Shown: positions 32,157 to 41,715 of the stretch, in pieces
Layout of the letters: every line of letters begins with the position of its first letter
Numbering within the stretch: position 1 is the stretch's first letter
Assembly (NCBI RefSeq): GCF_002887735.1
Contig: NZ_PKQP01000014.1
Span: 1 to 45,547 of the forward strand
Length of the DNA stretch: 45,547 nt
Origin: Stenotrophomonas bentonitica
Lineage (GTDB): Bacteria; Pseudomonadota; Gammaproteobacteria; Xanthomonadales; Xanthomonadaceae
Direction of reading: 5' to 3'
The notes under the pieces: generated by a model
The model's database searches: none
What the model saw: the letters and a program-made list of their open reading frames with translations, nothing else
What the model was told of the DNA's origin: nothing
Position numbers and translations under genes: made by a program

Positions 32157-32783
32157 TCAACGACGGAAGAATGCTTCTACTTGCGCGCCATGGCAGCGCT
32201 TGTACTTGCTGCCGCTGCCACACAGGCACGGCGCATGCTCGCGGAGTCCCGCGCCGAGTGACTGGCCCAGGAAATCCCTCGCCTGTAGCAGGGGCTGGAT
32301 TTCGTTGGCCGGGACGCTCACCTCTCCGTATTGAGATGCGCGCTCGCCGCGGCTCATCACCTGGACAATTGCTTCGGACATTTGGATGAAGTGCTTGATC
32401 AGCAGGTCATCGCGCAGCGGCATGCGGACATTGTCGATCGACACGCCCTCATAGCGCCTGCGCGGATCCGGCACGAAAAGAATGCGCCTCTCGCCTTCGG
32501 GCTTTGGCGTGATGTCGATCATTTCCCCTGCGGGGCTGACCCACACCGCGTGGAATTCTGCCTCGACCAGCACGTGCGGCCATTCCCATAGCTGCCATCC
32601 GCACAGCATCTGACCACCGTCGCGCGCGACCTTGGCCTGCACATTGGGGAAGCACTCGTGCACGATCGCATCGGCTTCTGGCTGCACAGGGAGATAGACC
32701 GGCTCTGCGCCGCGCACGACCGAATCGGTTAAGCGCCGCACCGCACGGGTGATTTCGGGGGGTGTGGTGGTGACTACGCTCAT
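32157..32783 (-). CDS. SEC-C zinc-motif protein of unknown function
   Basis: A 208-residue soluble protein. The C-terminus PCLCGSGSKYKRCHG is a SEC-C metal-binding motif (C-x-C-x8-C-H), as at the end of SecA, where it binds zinc and contacts SecB or ribosomes. The N-terminal 180 residues (EADAIVHECFPNVQAKV, then WPHVLVEAEFHAVWVSPAGEMIDITPKP) match a hypothetical family I cannot name. It begins 43 bases downstream of the KfrA-like gene's stop on the same strand, so the two may be co-transcribed. Its 3' end is four bases from the tRNA-like gene's CCA. Confidence 0.72.
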   Translation of the reverse strand: MSVVTTTPPEITRAVRRLTDSVVRGAEPVYLPVQPEADAIVHECFPNVQAKVARDGGQMLCGWQLWEWPHVLVEAEFHAVWVSPAGEMIDITPKPEGERRILFVPDPRRRYEGVSIDNVRMPLRDDLLIKHFIQMSEAIVQVMSRGERASQYGEVSVPANEIQPLLQARDFLGQSLGAGLREHAPCLCGSGSKYKRCHGAQVEAFFRR

Positions 32784-32825
32784 GGCAAAGCTCCTTGCGA
32801 TCGTGGCGGATGTTCCGTTCCTAGG

Positions 32826-33878
32826 CTATGACCCCGGCGTCTCTTCCGATGAGATCCGCTTGGCTCCTTTGCCGCCGGCACTGGCTGGCTGCAGCTGGGC
32901 AAGCAGCGGCTCCAAGGTGCTCAGGCGCACAGTGGCGCGTAGGGTCTCCGCCTCGGCGTGCTCGCGTCGTTCGCGCTCCTGGACCAGCTCGGTCCGGGCT
33001 TGCGCGAGCTCTTGTCGAGTCACTTCCAAGGCCTGAGTGTCTTGGCTCCATCGCACCTGCAGCGCCTGGTATTCGGCCGCCGTCAGGCGCAGCGCATCGA
33101 GCTCGCCCTGCTGTGACTGGATGGTCTGGCGCAGCTGCGCCACCTCCCTTTCCAGGCGGGTGTGGCGCTCCAGCCACTGGCCATTTTCCCGGTTGAGCTG
33201 CACCAGGTCGTGGTTCTTGGCTGTCAATGCTTCGTTGGCCTGGCGCAGAGCGACCTGCAGTTCCTGCACCTGGTGCTCGTGCCGGCGTTGCTCCTGCTCG
33301 CGCTGGTCTTTGACCGATGTGCGGTAGTGCTCAAGGGCTTCCCTGGCATGCTCGTGCTTCTGCTCCAGGGAGCGTGCGTGGCTTTCGTGCTCTGCCAGCC
33401 GCGCCGTGAGGCCCTCAATGCGTTCCTGCAGTTGTGCCAGCTCGGTGGTGCGGCTGGCCACCTCGTCGCTGGCGGCTTCGCCCGCCTCGCGTTCTGTCTG
33501 CAGAGCTGTCTCGGTGCGCTGAAGCTGCGCGCTGAGATTGCCGGCCTCCTGCCGGGCCTGTTCCAAGGCTTGGGTGCGCTCGTGCAGCTCGGCCTGGAAC
33601 CGTTCCTGTGCCTGCGCGACCATCGTTTCGGCCTCGGCATGCAGCCGCTCGGCCAGGCGAGCCACCAGGTCCTGCAGGGCGTCGCTGACCGCGATCTTGG
33701 CGCCCACGCCGTGCCCTTCCTCCTCTTCCAGTTCCTTCAAGTAGCGGTGGATGGTTGTTTTGGACCCGGTATTGCCCAGTGCCACGCGTACCGCGTCCAC
33801 CGAGGGGTTCTTGCCTTCGGCCCGGAGACTGTCCCGGGCGCGTTGCACATCGCTTTTGTACAAGCCAGAACGCGCCAT
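32826..33878 (-). CDS. KfrA-like DNA-binding protein with long coiled coil
   Basis: A 350-residue protein. The N-terminal ~110 residues match KfrA_N: LYKSDVQRARDSLRAEGKNPSVDAVRVALGNTGSKTTIHRYLKEL is its helix-turn-helix region. Residues from ~110 to 330 form an almost continuous Glu/Gln/Ala-rich coiled coil. KfrA of IncP plasmids is an autorepressor and partition-associated filament former; chromosomal homologues occur in islands. ATG 33878 preferred over GTG 33890, as it opens with the family's MARSGLYKSDV. Palindromic DNA lies at 33899-33927. No parA/parB nearby. The C-terminus is Ser/Gly/Lys-rich and short. Confidence 0.85.
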   Translation of the reverse strand: MARSGLYKSDVQRARDSLRAEGKNPSVDAVRVALGNTGSKTTIHRYLKELEEEEGHGVGAKIAVSDALQDLVARLAERLHAEAETMVAQAQERFQAELHERTQALEQARQEAGNLSAQLQRTETALQTEREAGEAASDEVASRTTELAQLQERIEGLTARLAEHESHARSLEQKHEHAREALEHYRTSVKDQREQEQRRHEHQVQELQVALRQANEALTAKNHDLVQLNRENGQWLERHTRLEREVAQLRQTIQSQQGELDALRLTAAEYQALQVRWSQDTQALEVTRQELAQARTELVQERERREHAEAETLRATVRLSTLEPLLAQLQPASAGGKGAKRISSEETPGS

Positions 33879-33898
33879 TCGCCCTCTCACGTGTATTT

Positions 33899-33927
33899 CG
33901 TAATGTATTACATACCATGTAATTACG
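33899..33927. promoter_or_regulatory. palindromic AT-rich operator candidate upstream of the KfrA-like gene
   Basis: CGTAAT at 33899-33904 and ATTACG at 33922-33927 bracket nested dyads ATGTATTACAT and ATGTAATTAC. It is 20 bases from the ATG. KfrA proteins bind palindromic operators in their own promoter, so this is the natural candidate. Confidence 0.6.
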
Positions 33928-34195
33928 TACTACTCAACGGCTGGACAAACCGAGCCGGGGACCTCGGCTTCAGGCGGGATAATATTGAATTATCCCGCGT
34001 GATACCCCGTTGGGCCCGTCAGACAGACGTCAAGCAGTACGAAACCACCATTCCGTGAACTTCCGGCATGTACCGCGCTTCCAAGCAAGCACTCGCAGAG
34101 CTATGCTCATTCGCAATGCTCTCTTCCTTGGCCCCTCTTACGCGTAACCAACGCCCGTGTGCTCGGGTGGTCGTGTTGCCCTGCGCGGGTCGCCG
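33928..34195. other. non-coding stretch between the KfrA-like and copper loci, with a perfect inverted repeat
   Basis: No convincing gene. Notable is the 10-bp perfect inverted repeat GCGGGATAAT / ATTATCCCGC with five-base loop at 33974-33998. The rest holds no recognisable regulator site; a copper-responsive promoter should lie here for the downstream genes but I could not identify it. Confidence 0.6.
33974..33998. repeat. perfect 10-bp inverted repeat
   Basis: GCGGGATAAT, loop ATTGA, ATTATCCCGC. Not followed by Ts on either strand, so more likely a protein-binding or structural site than a terminator. Its function is unknown. Confidence 0.7.
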
Positions 34196-34588
34196 ATGAA
34201 GCTGCGCGCGTTCCGGACCCGTTCGCTCCGTCTGCGCTTTGCTTGGCTGGCATTGCTGGCGCTGTTGTTCCAGCAAATCGCGCTGGCCGCCTATGCGTGT
34301 CCCGTCAGCGAAACGCCACTGGAACCGCGGATGGTCATGGCCGGTTGCGAAGGCATGGAAATGCCCGATCCGCAGGTACCGGCCCTGTGCGACCAGCATT
34401 GTCTGCGGGATCACGTCACCAGCCAAGACCTCAAAGCGCCACAGGTGCCGTCGCTCGGCCTGCCGCCGGTGCACTTCGCGTTGACCGCGGCCTTACTGCC
34501 GCCGGTTGAAGCCCAGTACTACGAAGACGTGCCCACCTGCCGGTCCGACCCGCCGCCGGCGCAGCGCTTCTGTAGCCTGCAGATCTAG
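34196..34588 (+). CDS. small exported Cys/Met-rich protein at the head of the Cu/Ag efflux locus
   Basis: A 130-residue protein with a signal peptide-like N-terminus (RSLRLRFAWLALLALLFQQIALAAYA). The mature part has metal-ligand-rich segments CPVSETPLEP, MVMAGCEGMEMPDP and LCDQHCLRD. Two further cysteines are near the C-terminus. I infer a periplasmic metal-binding or copper-chaperone role from location before cusCBA; similar uncharacterised proteins precede metal RND loci in Xanthomonadaceae. ATG 34196 chosen because it places basic residues before the hydrophobic core. Confidence 0.7.
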   Translation: MKLRAFRTRSLRLRFAWLALLALLFQQIALAAYACPVSETPLEPRMVMAGCEGMEMPDPQVPALCDQHCLRDHVTSQDLKAPQVPSLGLPPVHFALTAALLPPVEAQYYEDVPTCRSDPPPAQRFCSLQI

Positions 34589-34659
34589 ACCCCCAACGTA
34601 ACTCGTCCCCGCGCTGCCGGATCCGCCGGCGCGCTCGTCGTTGCGTGTTCGGAGGTCTC

Positions 34660-35970
34660 ATGTCGTTTTCTTCCCCGCTGCACCACCGGTGCAGCATTTG
34701 CCGTTTGCGCGTCTGGGTGCTCGCTTTCGGCTTGTTTGCCGTCGCTCCTGCCTGGTCTGCTACGGCCAGCATCACATTCGATGACGCGGTACGCTTGGCG
34801 GCCGAGCGCGCCCCGATGCTCCAGGCGCGTCAGTCGCAGATTGCGGCCAGCCAGGAAGAAGCCGTCCGCGCGGCGGCCTTGCCCGACCCTAGGTTGACGC
34901 TGGGCGTCGCCAATCTACCGGTAACGGGCGCCGACGCGTTCGACGCCAGCGCCGACTTCATGACCATGAAGCAGATCGGCGTGATGCAAGACTTTCCGGC
35001 TCATGCCAAGCGTCAGGTACGCCAGGCGGTCGCCGACCGCACCGTCGAGCAGGCACAGGCGCTGTCGGTGGCCGAACGACTCGCCGTGCGACAGGCCGTG
35101 GCGCGAGCCTGGATCGCCCAGTGGGCGGCGCAACGAGAAGTCACGGCGTTGCAGGCCCTGCGCGAACCAACCGGCATAGCCGTTCGCTCCGCCAAGGCAC
35201 GGCTCGCCGGCGGCACCGGTTCGGCGGTCGACGCGATGGCGACGCAAAACGCCGCGCTGGAAGTGGAAAACCGCATCGACGACGCCGAGGCGTCGTTGGA
35301 AGCCGCGCGTGCCAGCTTGGCACGCTGGTTGGGCGAAGAACCGATGGCGCTTCGCATCGAGGGCGCACCGCCCGAGCTGATGACGCTGCCGGTTGCCCCA
35401 GCCACGCTGGTGGCCTCGGTCGATCGACAAGGGCCACTTCTGCCTTGGCACTCCCGCGAGACCATCGCCGAAGCGCAAGTCGATGCTGCCATTGCCGAGA
35501 AGCGGCCGGACTGGAGCCTCGGCGTGACTTACGGGCAGCGCGAACGCACGCCCGAAGGCCTGCCACGCAGCGACATGCTGATGGTCGAGTTCGCGATCGA
35601 TCTGCCGTTGTTCCCGCGCAACCGGCAGGACCGCGGCGTGGCCGCGCGGCGTGCCGAACTGGACACGGTGGCCGCCGAACGCGAGGACGCCCGTCGTGCA
35701 CAGGCCGAGCGCGTGCGCATGACCCTGGCCGAATGGGAAGGACTCAAGCGGCAGGTGGCGCGCAAGGAAACCGAGTCGCTCCCGCTGGCCCGTGACCGCG
35801 CGAAGACCGCGCTGGCCGCCTACGCCGCCGGCGCCGACCTGCAACCGTGGCTCGAAGCGCGCCGCGACGAAATCGAACTGCACGTGATGCACGCCCGCCA
35901 CCTGGGCGAACTCGGCCGCGCCTGGGCGGCGCTGGCCTATCTGCTGCCCGAAGAGGAACGCTCGCCATGA
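34660..35970 (+). CDS. cusC: CusC/CzcC-type outer-membrane efflux factor
   Basis: A 436-residue TolC-family channel subunit. A signal sequence (LRVWVLAFGLFAVAPAWSA) is followed by the ITFDDAVRLAAERAPMLQARQSQIAASQEE repeat and long alpha-helical hairpin segments; the second repeat is around QVDAAIAEKRPDWSLGVTYGQRE. It lacks an obvious lipoprotein cysteine. Start at ATG 34660 follows GGAGGT with five-base spacing. It forms the outer-membrane duct for CusBA and overlaps cusB by four bases (ATGA). Confidence 0.9.
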   Translation: MSFSSPLHHRCSICRLRVWVLAFGLFAVAPAWSATASITFDDAVRLAAERAPMLQARQSQIAASQEEAVRAAALPDPRLTLGVANLPVTGADAFDASADFMTMKQIGVMQDFPAHAKRQVRQAVADRTVEQAQALSVAERLAVRQAVARAWIAQWAAQREVTALQALREPTGIAVRSAKARLAGGTGSAVDAMATQNAALEVENRIDDAEASLEAARASLARWLGEEPMALRIEGAPPELMTLPVAPATLVASVDRQGPLLPWHSRETIAEAQVDAAIAEKRPDWSLGVTYGQRERTPEGLPRSDMLMVEFAIDLPLFPRNRQDRGVAARRAELDTVAAEREDARRAQAERVRMTLAEWEGLKRQVARKETESLPLARDRAKTALAAYAAGADLQPWLEARRDEIELHVMHARHLGELGRAWAALAYLLPEEERSP

Positions 35971-37451
35971 CGTACACGATGAATCGAGTGGCGATGATCG
36001 CCGCAGCGGCCGCACTGCTGGTGGCCGGCCTCGCCGGTGGTTACTGGTGGGCCCAGCGCGGAAGCGACCACGACATGGCGATAGCCGATGCACCGGCGAC
36101 CGCTGCTGGCGAGCGCAAAGCGCTGTACTGGTACGACCCGATGGTGCCAGACCAGCACTTCGACAAGCCGGGCAAGTCGCCCTTCATGGACATGCAACTG
36201 GTGCCGAAGTACGCCGACGAAGTGGCCGGCGGTGGCGTCAACATCGACCCGGGCCTGCGGCAGAGCGTGGGCATCCGCACCGAGGAAGTCGAGGTCGGCC
36301 GGTTGGCGGCGACGATGCGCGTGCCAGGCACGCTGGCCTGGGATCTTCGCCGGGAAGCCGTGGTTAGCGCGGTGACCGAAGGCCTGGTGAGCCGGGTGCA
36401 AGTCAAGGCCCCGTACACGAGGGTCGCACGGGGTCAGCCGCTGGCGGCGTTGCTGGCACCAGGATGGAGCAGTGCGCTGGCCGAAGCGCAGGCGCTGCGC
36501 CATGCGCAGTCCGCGTCGGCACGGGAACTGCAGTCGGCCGCGCAGCAACGGCTGCGCGTACTCGGCGTGCCCGGCGGCCTGGGCCGCGACGGCAGCGTGA
36601 CCTTGAGCGCACCGCACGACGGCGTGGTCACCGAAGTGCTAGCCCGCGAAGGCCAGACGGTGATGCCCGGCACACCGCTGTTCCGCGTCAACGGCACGGC
36701 CACGCTGTGGCTGGAGGCGGCGATCCCGCAGGCCGATGCGGCGCGGTTGCGACCGGGCACGCCGGTCGAGGCGGTCGTCAGCGCATTTCCGGGGCAGACC
36801 TTCGCAGGCGAAGTCGAAACCCTGCTGCCGCAAGTCGACACGGCAAGCCGCACGCAGCAGGCCCGGATCGTGCTGCGCAATCCCGACGGCGCGCTGGCGC
36901 CGGGCATGTTTGCCGAGGTGACGGTGCAGCCCGAAGGCGGCGCACCGGTACCACTGGTGCCCACCGAAGCGCTGATCGCCACCGGCACGGACAGTCGGGT
37001 GATCGTGCAGGACGCCAAGGGCGGCTTCCAGCCGGTGCGCGTGCGCACCGGCCGCAGTGGCGGTGGCCGCACCGAAATCCTCGCCGGGCTCAAGGGCGGC
37101 GAGCGCGTGGTCGTGTCGGGCCAGTTCCTGATCGACTCGGAGGCCAGTTTGTCGGGATTGCTCGGACGTCTTGAAACGGCCAAGGCGCCCGAAGCCGCGG
37201 GCCAAGCGGTCCTGCACGAGACTGAGGCCACCGTCGAGTCCATCGCCGGCGGACAGATCACCCTCGACCACGGCCCGTTCGCGACGCTGAACATGCCGGG
37301 CATGACGATGGCTTTTCCGCTGGCCAATCCGGACGTGGCCAAGGACATCCAGACTGGCGACCGCGTACACGCCTTTGTCCGCTCCGACGCCAAGGGACTG
37401 ACGGTGGAACGGCTTGAGCCGATCGGAGAACGCGCGGGAGATCAACCATGA
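35967..37451 (+). CDS. cusB: CusB-type periplasmic adaptor fused to a C-terminal CusF domain
   Basis: A 494-residue membrane fusion protein. Order: N-terminal membrane anchor (residues ~7-28); heavy-metal-binding domain [32 protein letters not shown] at ~53-84 with methionines; adaptor barrel-hairpin domains ([38 protein letters not shown]); and a CusF-like copper domain at ~425-490 ([32 protein letters not shown]). It links CusA to CusC and loads Cu(I)/Ag(I). The fused CusF would chaperone metal directly. Overlaps both neighbours by four bases. Confidence 0.94.
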   Translation: MTYTMNRVAMIAAAAALLVAGLAGGYWWAQRGSDHDMAIADAPATAAGERKALYWYDPMVPDQHFDKPGKSPFMDMQLVPKYADEVAGGGVNIDPGLRQSVGIRTEEVEVGRLAATMRVPGTLAWDLRREAVVSAVTEGLVSRVQVKAPYTRVARGQPLAALLAPGWSSALAEAQALRHAQSASARELQSAAQQRLRVLGVPGGLGRDGSVTLSAPHDGVVTEVLAREGQTVMPGTPLFRVNGTATLWLEAAIPQADAARLRPGTPVEAVVSAFPGQTFAGEVETLLPQVDTASRTQQARIVLRNPDGALAPGMFAEVTVQPEGGAPVPLVPTEALIATGTDSRVIVQDAKGGFQPVRVRTGRSGGGRTEILAGLKGGERVVVSGQFLIDSEASLSGLLGRLETAKAPEAAGQAVLHETEATVESIAGGQITLDHGPFATLNMPGMTMAFPLANPDVAKDIQTGDRVHAFVRSDAKGLTVERLEPIGERAGDQP

Positions 37452-40400
37452 TCGCCCACCTGATCCGCGCCTCCATCGCCAACCGCGCCCTCGTGCTGAT
37501 GGCGGCCGTGCTGCTGGCTGCCGCCGGCCTGTGGTCGGCGCTACACACACCGCTGGATGCGCTGCCCGACCTGTCCGACACCCAGGTCATCATCCGCACC
37601 CAATGGCCCGGCCAGACGCCCCGCATCGTCGAAGACCAGGTCACCTATCCACTGACCACGACGATGTTGTCGGTGCCCGGCGTCACCGCCGTGCGTGGGT
37701 TCTCGTTCTTCGGAGACTCCTACGTCTACATCCTGTTCGACGACGACACCGACTTGTACTGGGCGCGCTCGCGCGTACTGGAGTACCTGAGCCAGGTCCG
37801 CGATCAATTGCCTCCAGACGTCAGTCCGGCCCTTGGGCCCGACGCCACGGGCTTGGGCTGGATCTACGAGTACGCCTTGGTGGACCGCACCGGCCAGCAT
37901 GACCTGGGCCAGTTGCGGGCGCTGCAGGACTGGTTCCTGCGCTACGAGTTGAAGACCGTGCCCGACGTGGCCGAGGTCGCCAGCGTCGGCGGCATGGTGC
38001 GCGCTTGGCAGATCGTGCCCGACCCGCAGGCACTGGCGGCCCGCGACCTCACCGTGGCGCAGGTGATCGCGGCGGTGGATGCGGCCAACGGTGCCACCGG
38101 CGGCTCGGTGATCGAACAGGGCGAGGCCGAACTGATGGTGCGCAGCGAGGGCTACCTGCGCAGCCGCGAGGATTTCGAGCGCGTCCCCCTCAGCAGCACC
38201 GCCGCCGGCGTGCCCGTCCTGCTGGGCGAAGTGGCCACCATCACCCGTGGCCCGACCTTCCGCCGCGGCATCGCCGAACTCGACGGCGAGGGCGAAGTCG
38301 CCGGTGGCGTGATCGTGCTGCGCACCGGTAAGGATGCGTTGAGCGCGATCGAGAACGTCAAGGCAAGACTGAAGCAGTTGCAAGCCAGCCTGCCGGAGGG
38401 CGTGGAGATCGTGCCGGTCTATGACCGCTCCGAGCTCATCCATGGGGCCGTACGCAATCTCACCCACAAGCTGGGCGAGGAGTTCCTGGTGGTGGCGCTG
38501 GTGTGCGCTCTGTTTCTTTGGCACCTGCGTTCGGCACTGGTCGCGGTGATCACGCTGCCGCTTGGCGTGCTGGCCGCGTTCATCGTGATGCGCTACCAGG
38601 GCATCACCGCGAACCTGCTGTCGTTGGGCGGCATCGCCATCGCGATTGGCGCGATGGTCGACGGTGCCGTGGTGATGATCGAGAACGCGCACAAGCATCT
38701 GGAGCATTGGCGCGAAACCAACGGTCGTGACCCGGAGGGCGAGGAACGCTGGGATCTGATGGCCGCGTCGGCCATCGAGGTCGGTCCGGCACTGTTCGCA
38801 AGCCTGCTGGTGATCACCTTGTCGTTCGTGCCGGTGTTCGCGCTGCAGTCGCAGGAGGGCCGGCTGTTCTCCCCGCTGGCCTACACCAAGACCTATGCGA
38901 TGGCGGCGGCGGCCGGTTTGTCGGTGACCCTGATCCCGGTGCTGATGGGTTACCTGATCCGCGGCCACATCCGTCCCGAGCAGGCCAACCCCGTCAATCG
39001 CGTGCTGATCGCCGGCTACCGGCCGGTGCTGGACTGGGTCCTGCGGCACCCGCGCCTGACGCTGGGTTTGAGCGGATTGTTGCTGCTGCTCACTGCCGTT
39101 CCCTATGCGCGCATCGGCAGCGAGTTCATGCCGCCGCTCGACGAGGGCACGTTGTTGTACATGCCCACAGCGCTGCCGGGGTTGTCGGCGGGAAAGTCCG
39201 GTCAGTTGCTGCAGCTTTCCGACCGCATGATCAAGACCGTGCCCGAGGTCGCGCACGTGTTCGGCAAGGCCGGCCGTGCCGATACCGCAACCGACCCGGC
39301 GCCGATCGAGATGTTCGAGACCACGGTGACGTTCAAGCCGCGCGATCAATGGCGGCCTGGCATGACCATGGACAAGTTGCGTGCTGAACTTGATGCGGCG
39401 GTGAAGGTGCCGGGTCTGACGAACCTGTGGGTGCCACCGATCCGCAACCGCATTGACATGCTTGCCACCGGCATCAAGAGCCCGATCGGGATCAAGGTGT
39501 CGGGGCCGGACACCCGGGTTATCGAGCAGATCAGCAGCGAACTTGAACGCCTCGCGAGAACGGTGCCCGGTGTGAGTTCCGCGTTGGCCGAGCGCGTGAC
39601 CGGCGGTCGCTATGTTGATGTCAGCATCCGTCCGGAAGTCGCAGCCCGCTACGGCTTGAGCCAGGCGGATCTGCAGCAGCTCATCGCCACGGTCGTCGGT
39701 GGCGATCCCATCGGCGAGACCATCGAGGGCCGCGAGCGCTATCCCATTGTGCTGCGCTACCCCCGCGGGCAACGCGATTCGCTGGCGGCGCTAGCGCAAT
39801 TGCCACTGGTGGCTCCAGGTGGCGTGGAACTCTCGCTGGGGCAAGTGGCCGATCTGACGCTGACGCCCGGACCGCCGATGCTCAAGAGCGAGAACGGACG
39901 TCTGGTCGGTTACATCTTCGTCGATGTCGCCGGCCGGGATCTCGGTTCGGTGGTGAAGGACCTGCAGCAGCGCACCGCCAAGGACATCACCTTGCCGCCG
40001 GGTTATGGCATTGCATGGTCGGGCCAGTACGAATACCTGGCGCGGGCGCTGGCTCGGTTGCAGTGGGTCGTGCCGGCCGCTCTGGCGATCATCTTTCTGC
40101 TCATCTACCTGGTGTTCCGCCGCTTCAGCGAGGCAGCCATCATTCTGCTGAGCGTGCCGCTGGCGCTGGTCGGCGGGCTGTGGCTGATCTGGGGACTCGG
40201 CCACGCGATGTCGATCGCAACCATGATCGGTTTCATCGCGTTGGGCGGCGTCGCCGCCGAGTTCGGCGTGATCATGCTGCTGTACCTGCGCCACGCTTGG
40301 GAGCGGCGCCTCGCTGCGGGCGAACCGGAGACTCTCGCCACGCTGGAGGCGGCCATCCGCGAAGGCGCGGTGCTGCGCGTGCGACCCAAGGCCATGACCG

Positions 40401-40627
40401 TCGCCGTGATCCTCGCCGGCCTGCTGCCCTTGTTCATCGGTGGCGGTGCCGGGTCGGAAGTCATGCAACGCATCGCCGCGCCGATGATCGGCGGGATGGT
40501 CACCGCGCCATTGCTGTCGATGCTGGTGATTCCGGCCGCGTATCGCCTGCTGCGTGGTCGCACTTTGTCACGAACCACGCCCGCGGCACCGCCGCCAGAT
40601 GCCGCGACGTGTCAAAGACCACATTGA
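37448..40627 (+). CDS. cusA: CusA-type Cu(I)/Ag(I) RND efflux pump
   Basis: A full-length 1059-residue HME-RND transporter. The N-terminal [35 protein letters not shown] and [29 protein letters not shown] are nearly identical in pattern to E. coli CusA. TM4 [23 protein letters not shown] carries the proton-relay acidic residues. Periplasmic methionine-rich substrate residues of CusA probably lie in the [18 protein letters not shown] region. It is clearly distinct from the CzcA fragments at the window edges. It is an inner-membrane antiporter that expels monovalent copper or silver via CusBC. Confidence 0.95.
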   Translation: MIAHLIRASIANRALVLMAAVLLAAAGLWSALHTPLDALPDLSDTQVIIRTQWPGQTPRIVEDQVTYPLTTTMLSVPGVTAVRGFSFFGDSYVYILFDDDTDLYWARSRVLEYLSQVRDQLPPDVSPALGPDATGLGWIYEYALVDRTGQHDLGQLRALQDWFLRYELKTVPDVAEVASVGGMVRAWQIVPDPQALAARDLTVAQVIAAVDAANGATGGSVIEQGEAELMVRSEGYLRSREDFERVPLSSTAAGVPVLLGEVATITRGPTFRRGIAELDGEGEVAGGVIVLRTGKDALSAIENVKARLKQLQASLPEGVEIVPVYDRSELIHGAVRNLTHKLGEEFLVVALVCALFLWHLRSALVAVITLPLGVLAAFIVMRYQGITANLLSLGGIAIAIGAMVDGAVVMIENAHKHLEHWRETNGRDPEGEERWDLMAASAIEVGPALFASLLVITLSFVPVFALQSQEGRLFSPLAYTKTYAMAAAAGLSVTLIPVLMGYLIRGHIRPEQANPVNRVLIAGYRPVLDWVLRHPRLTLGLSGLLLLLTAVPYARIGSEFMPPLDEGTLLYMPTALPGLSAGKSGQLLQLSDRMIKTVPEVAHVFGKAGRADTATDPAPIEMFETTVTFKPRDQWRPGMTMDKLRAELDAAVKVPGLTNLWVPPIRNRIDMLATGIKSPIGIKVSGPDTRVIEQISSELERLARTVPGVSSALAERVTGGRYVDVSIRPEVAARYGLSQADLQQLIATVVGGDPIGETIEGRERYPIVLRYPRGQRDSLAALAQLPLVAPGGVELSLGQVADLTLTPGPPMLKSENGRLVGYIFVDVAGRDLGSVVKDLQQRTAKDITLPPGYGIAWSGQYEYLARALARLQWVVPAALAIIFLLIYLVFRRFSEAAIILLSVPLALVGGLWLIWGLGHAMSIATMIGFIALGGVAAEFGVIMLLYLRHAWERRLAAGEPETLATLEAAIREGAVLRVRPKAMTVAVILAGLLPLFIGGGAGSEVMQRIAAPMIGGMVTAPLLSMLVIPAAYRLLRGRTLSRTTPAAPPPDAATCQRPH

Positions 40628-40674
40628 AATTGCTTTTATAACGGTGGCGGCAGGCCGACTGCGTTGCCGTCGCA

Positions 40675-40688
40675 TGACTCTGCAGTCA
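40675..40688. promoter_or_regulatory. short TGACT/AGTCA dyad before the CusF lipoprotein gene
   Basis: TGACTCTGCAGTCA, a perfect five-base-arm dyad 27 bases upstream of the ATG at 40715. It may be a regulator site, but no known copper-regulator consensus fits well. Confidence 0.3.
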
Positions 40689-40714
40689 CCCTTCAATAAT
40701 CGAGGTAAGAACAG

Positions 40715-41122
40715 ATGAAACTGATGCCCTTCGCGTCCACCCTGGCGATACTGCTGCTGGCAGCATGCTCGCAGGCACCCAGCAATGACGATGCGACCAC
40801 CCATGGCTCCGCTGCGACGGCTGACAACATGGCTATGTCGGCCACAGAACATGCACAGATGGCTGATCGGGAAAAACCCGCTTCGCCCGAGAGGGCTAAA
40901 AACGCTTCAGCCGCCGGCACGGTGGAGTCCGTCGACATTGCTGCCGGCAAGATCACCATCGCCCATGGCCCGGTAGAGGCACTGCACTGGCCGGCTATGA
41001 CGATGGGCTTCACGGCATCGCCCGAGCTGATCGCTCCGGTGGAGGTCGGACAGAAAGTGCAGTTCGATTTCGAGGCGCGAGGCATGACGGCCAGGATCAC
41101 CCGAATCGCTCCTGCACAGTAG
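40715..41122 (+). CDS. cusF: CusF-like periplasmic copper-binding lipoprotein
   Basis: A 135-residue protein with a lipoprotein signal ending LLLAAC (Cys19). A linker of ~50 residues (Thr/Ala/Met/Glu-rich) leads to a CusF fold: AGTVESVDIAAGKITIAHGPVEALHWPAMTMGFTAS, with Trp and two methionines in WPAMTM matching the Cu(I)/Ag(I) site. CusF delivers metal to CusB. Here it is encoded separately although cusB already has a fused CusF-like domain. GAGGTAAG lies upstream of the ATG. Confidence 0.92.
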   Translation: MKLMPFASTLAILLLAACSQAPSNDDATTHGSAATADNMAMSATEHAQMADREKPASPERAKNASAAGTVESVDIAAGKITIAHGPVEALHWPAMTMGFTASPELIAPVEVGQKVQFDFEARGMTARITRIAPAQ

Positions 41123-41297
41123 CTGGGTCTGCGGGATATCCGAGGAGCGGCGGTGTCGCCCTCGGACCAGAACTGCGTCGGCCACTAACTGGCTTCACCT
41201 GGAAGCTGACCTCGCGAAAATGGCGAAGGAGCGGCGCTATGTCGAGACAGGCTCGCCGTGGACGGTGTTGCCATCGGCCACGGGCGACCTTCCTCAG

Positions 41298-41318
41298 CTC
41301 CGCCGAGTAGAGGCGGAG
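41298..41318. terminator. hairpin between cusF and the second arsR, terminator-like
   Basis: CTCCGCC/GGCGGAG, seven pairs and a seven-base loop, with no U-tract. It may separate the copper and arsenic transcription units; the remaining 41123-41367 bases hold no recognised gene. Confidence 0.35.
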
Positions 41319-41341
41319 GGTCCGCCACCTCATTTTGATTC

Positions 41342-41357
41342 TACAAGAATAGTTGTA
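41342..41357. promoter_or_regulatory. ArsR operator candidate for the second ars operon
   Basis: TACAA and TTGTA flank GAATAG, 11 bases before the ATG at 41368, in an AT-rich pocket. A -10-like TATAGT (41356-41361) overlaps it, so bound ArsR would block transcription. Confidence 0.6.
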
Positions 41358-41367
41358 TAGTGCAGTT

Positions 41368-41715
41368 ATGAAAGATGACTTTGCTGTCTCAGCGCTGTCT
41401 GCCCTTGCGCATTCCGACCGCCTAGCCGCATTCAGGATGCTCGTGCGCGCAGGCCCCAATGGCATGCCGTCGGGCGAGATCGCCGAAGCGCTTGGGATTG
41501 CGCCACCGCGCATGAGCTTTCACCTTGCGACCCTGGAGCGGGCGAGCCTTCTGCGCTCTTGGCGCGACGGGCGGCGCGTCCTGTACGCGGCCAGCTACGA
41601 GGACATGCGCCAGCTTCTTGAATTCCTCACTGAGGACTGCTGTTCCGGGAATCCGGACATCTGCGGCGCCCTCAATAACCTCGTCACTCCTTGTACCGCG
41701 GAGACCTGCGCATGA
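41368..41715 (+). CDS. arsR: ArsR arsenite-responsive repressor, second operon
   Basis: A 115-residue ArsR/SmtB repressor with recognition helix IAPPRMSFHLATLERASLL. It carries Cys91-Cys92 and Cys99 (CC-x6-C), plus Cys109 and Cys114 at the C-terminus. It leads arsC-arsC-arsH-arsB; its stop overlaps the next start (ATGA). Only distantly similar to the arsR at 13314, so the two operons arose separately or diverged long ago. Confidence 0.92.
   Translation: MKDDFAVSALSALAHSDRLAAFRMLVRAGPNGMPSGEIAEALGIAPPRMSFHLATLERASLLRSWRDGRRVLYAASYEDMRQLLEFLTEDCCSGNPDICGALNNLVTPCTAETCA

Noticed and set aside
37541..39772. A 743-codon open frame on the minus strand opposite cusA
   Set aside because: It is antisense to a well-conserved RND gene, rich in His, Arg and Gln from third-position GC bias, with no family motif. 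The same applies to long antisense frames at 14144-15487, 19820-20887 and 34915-36093.
41123..41367. Possible gene remnant on the minus strand between cusF and arsR
   Set aside because: An open frame encodes an Arg-rich peptide without recognisable motifs or a ribosome site; most likely non-coding.
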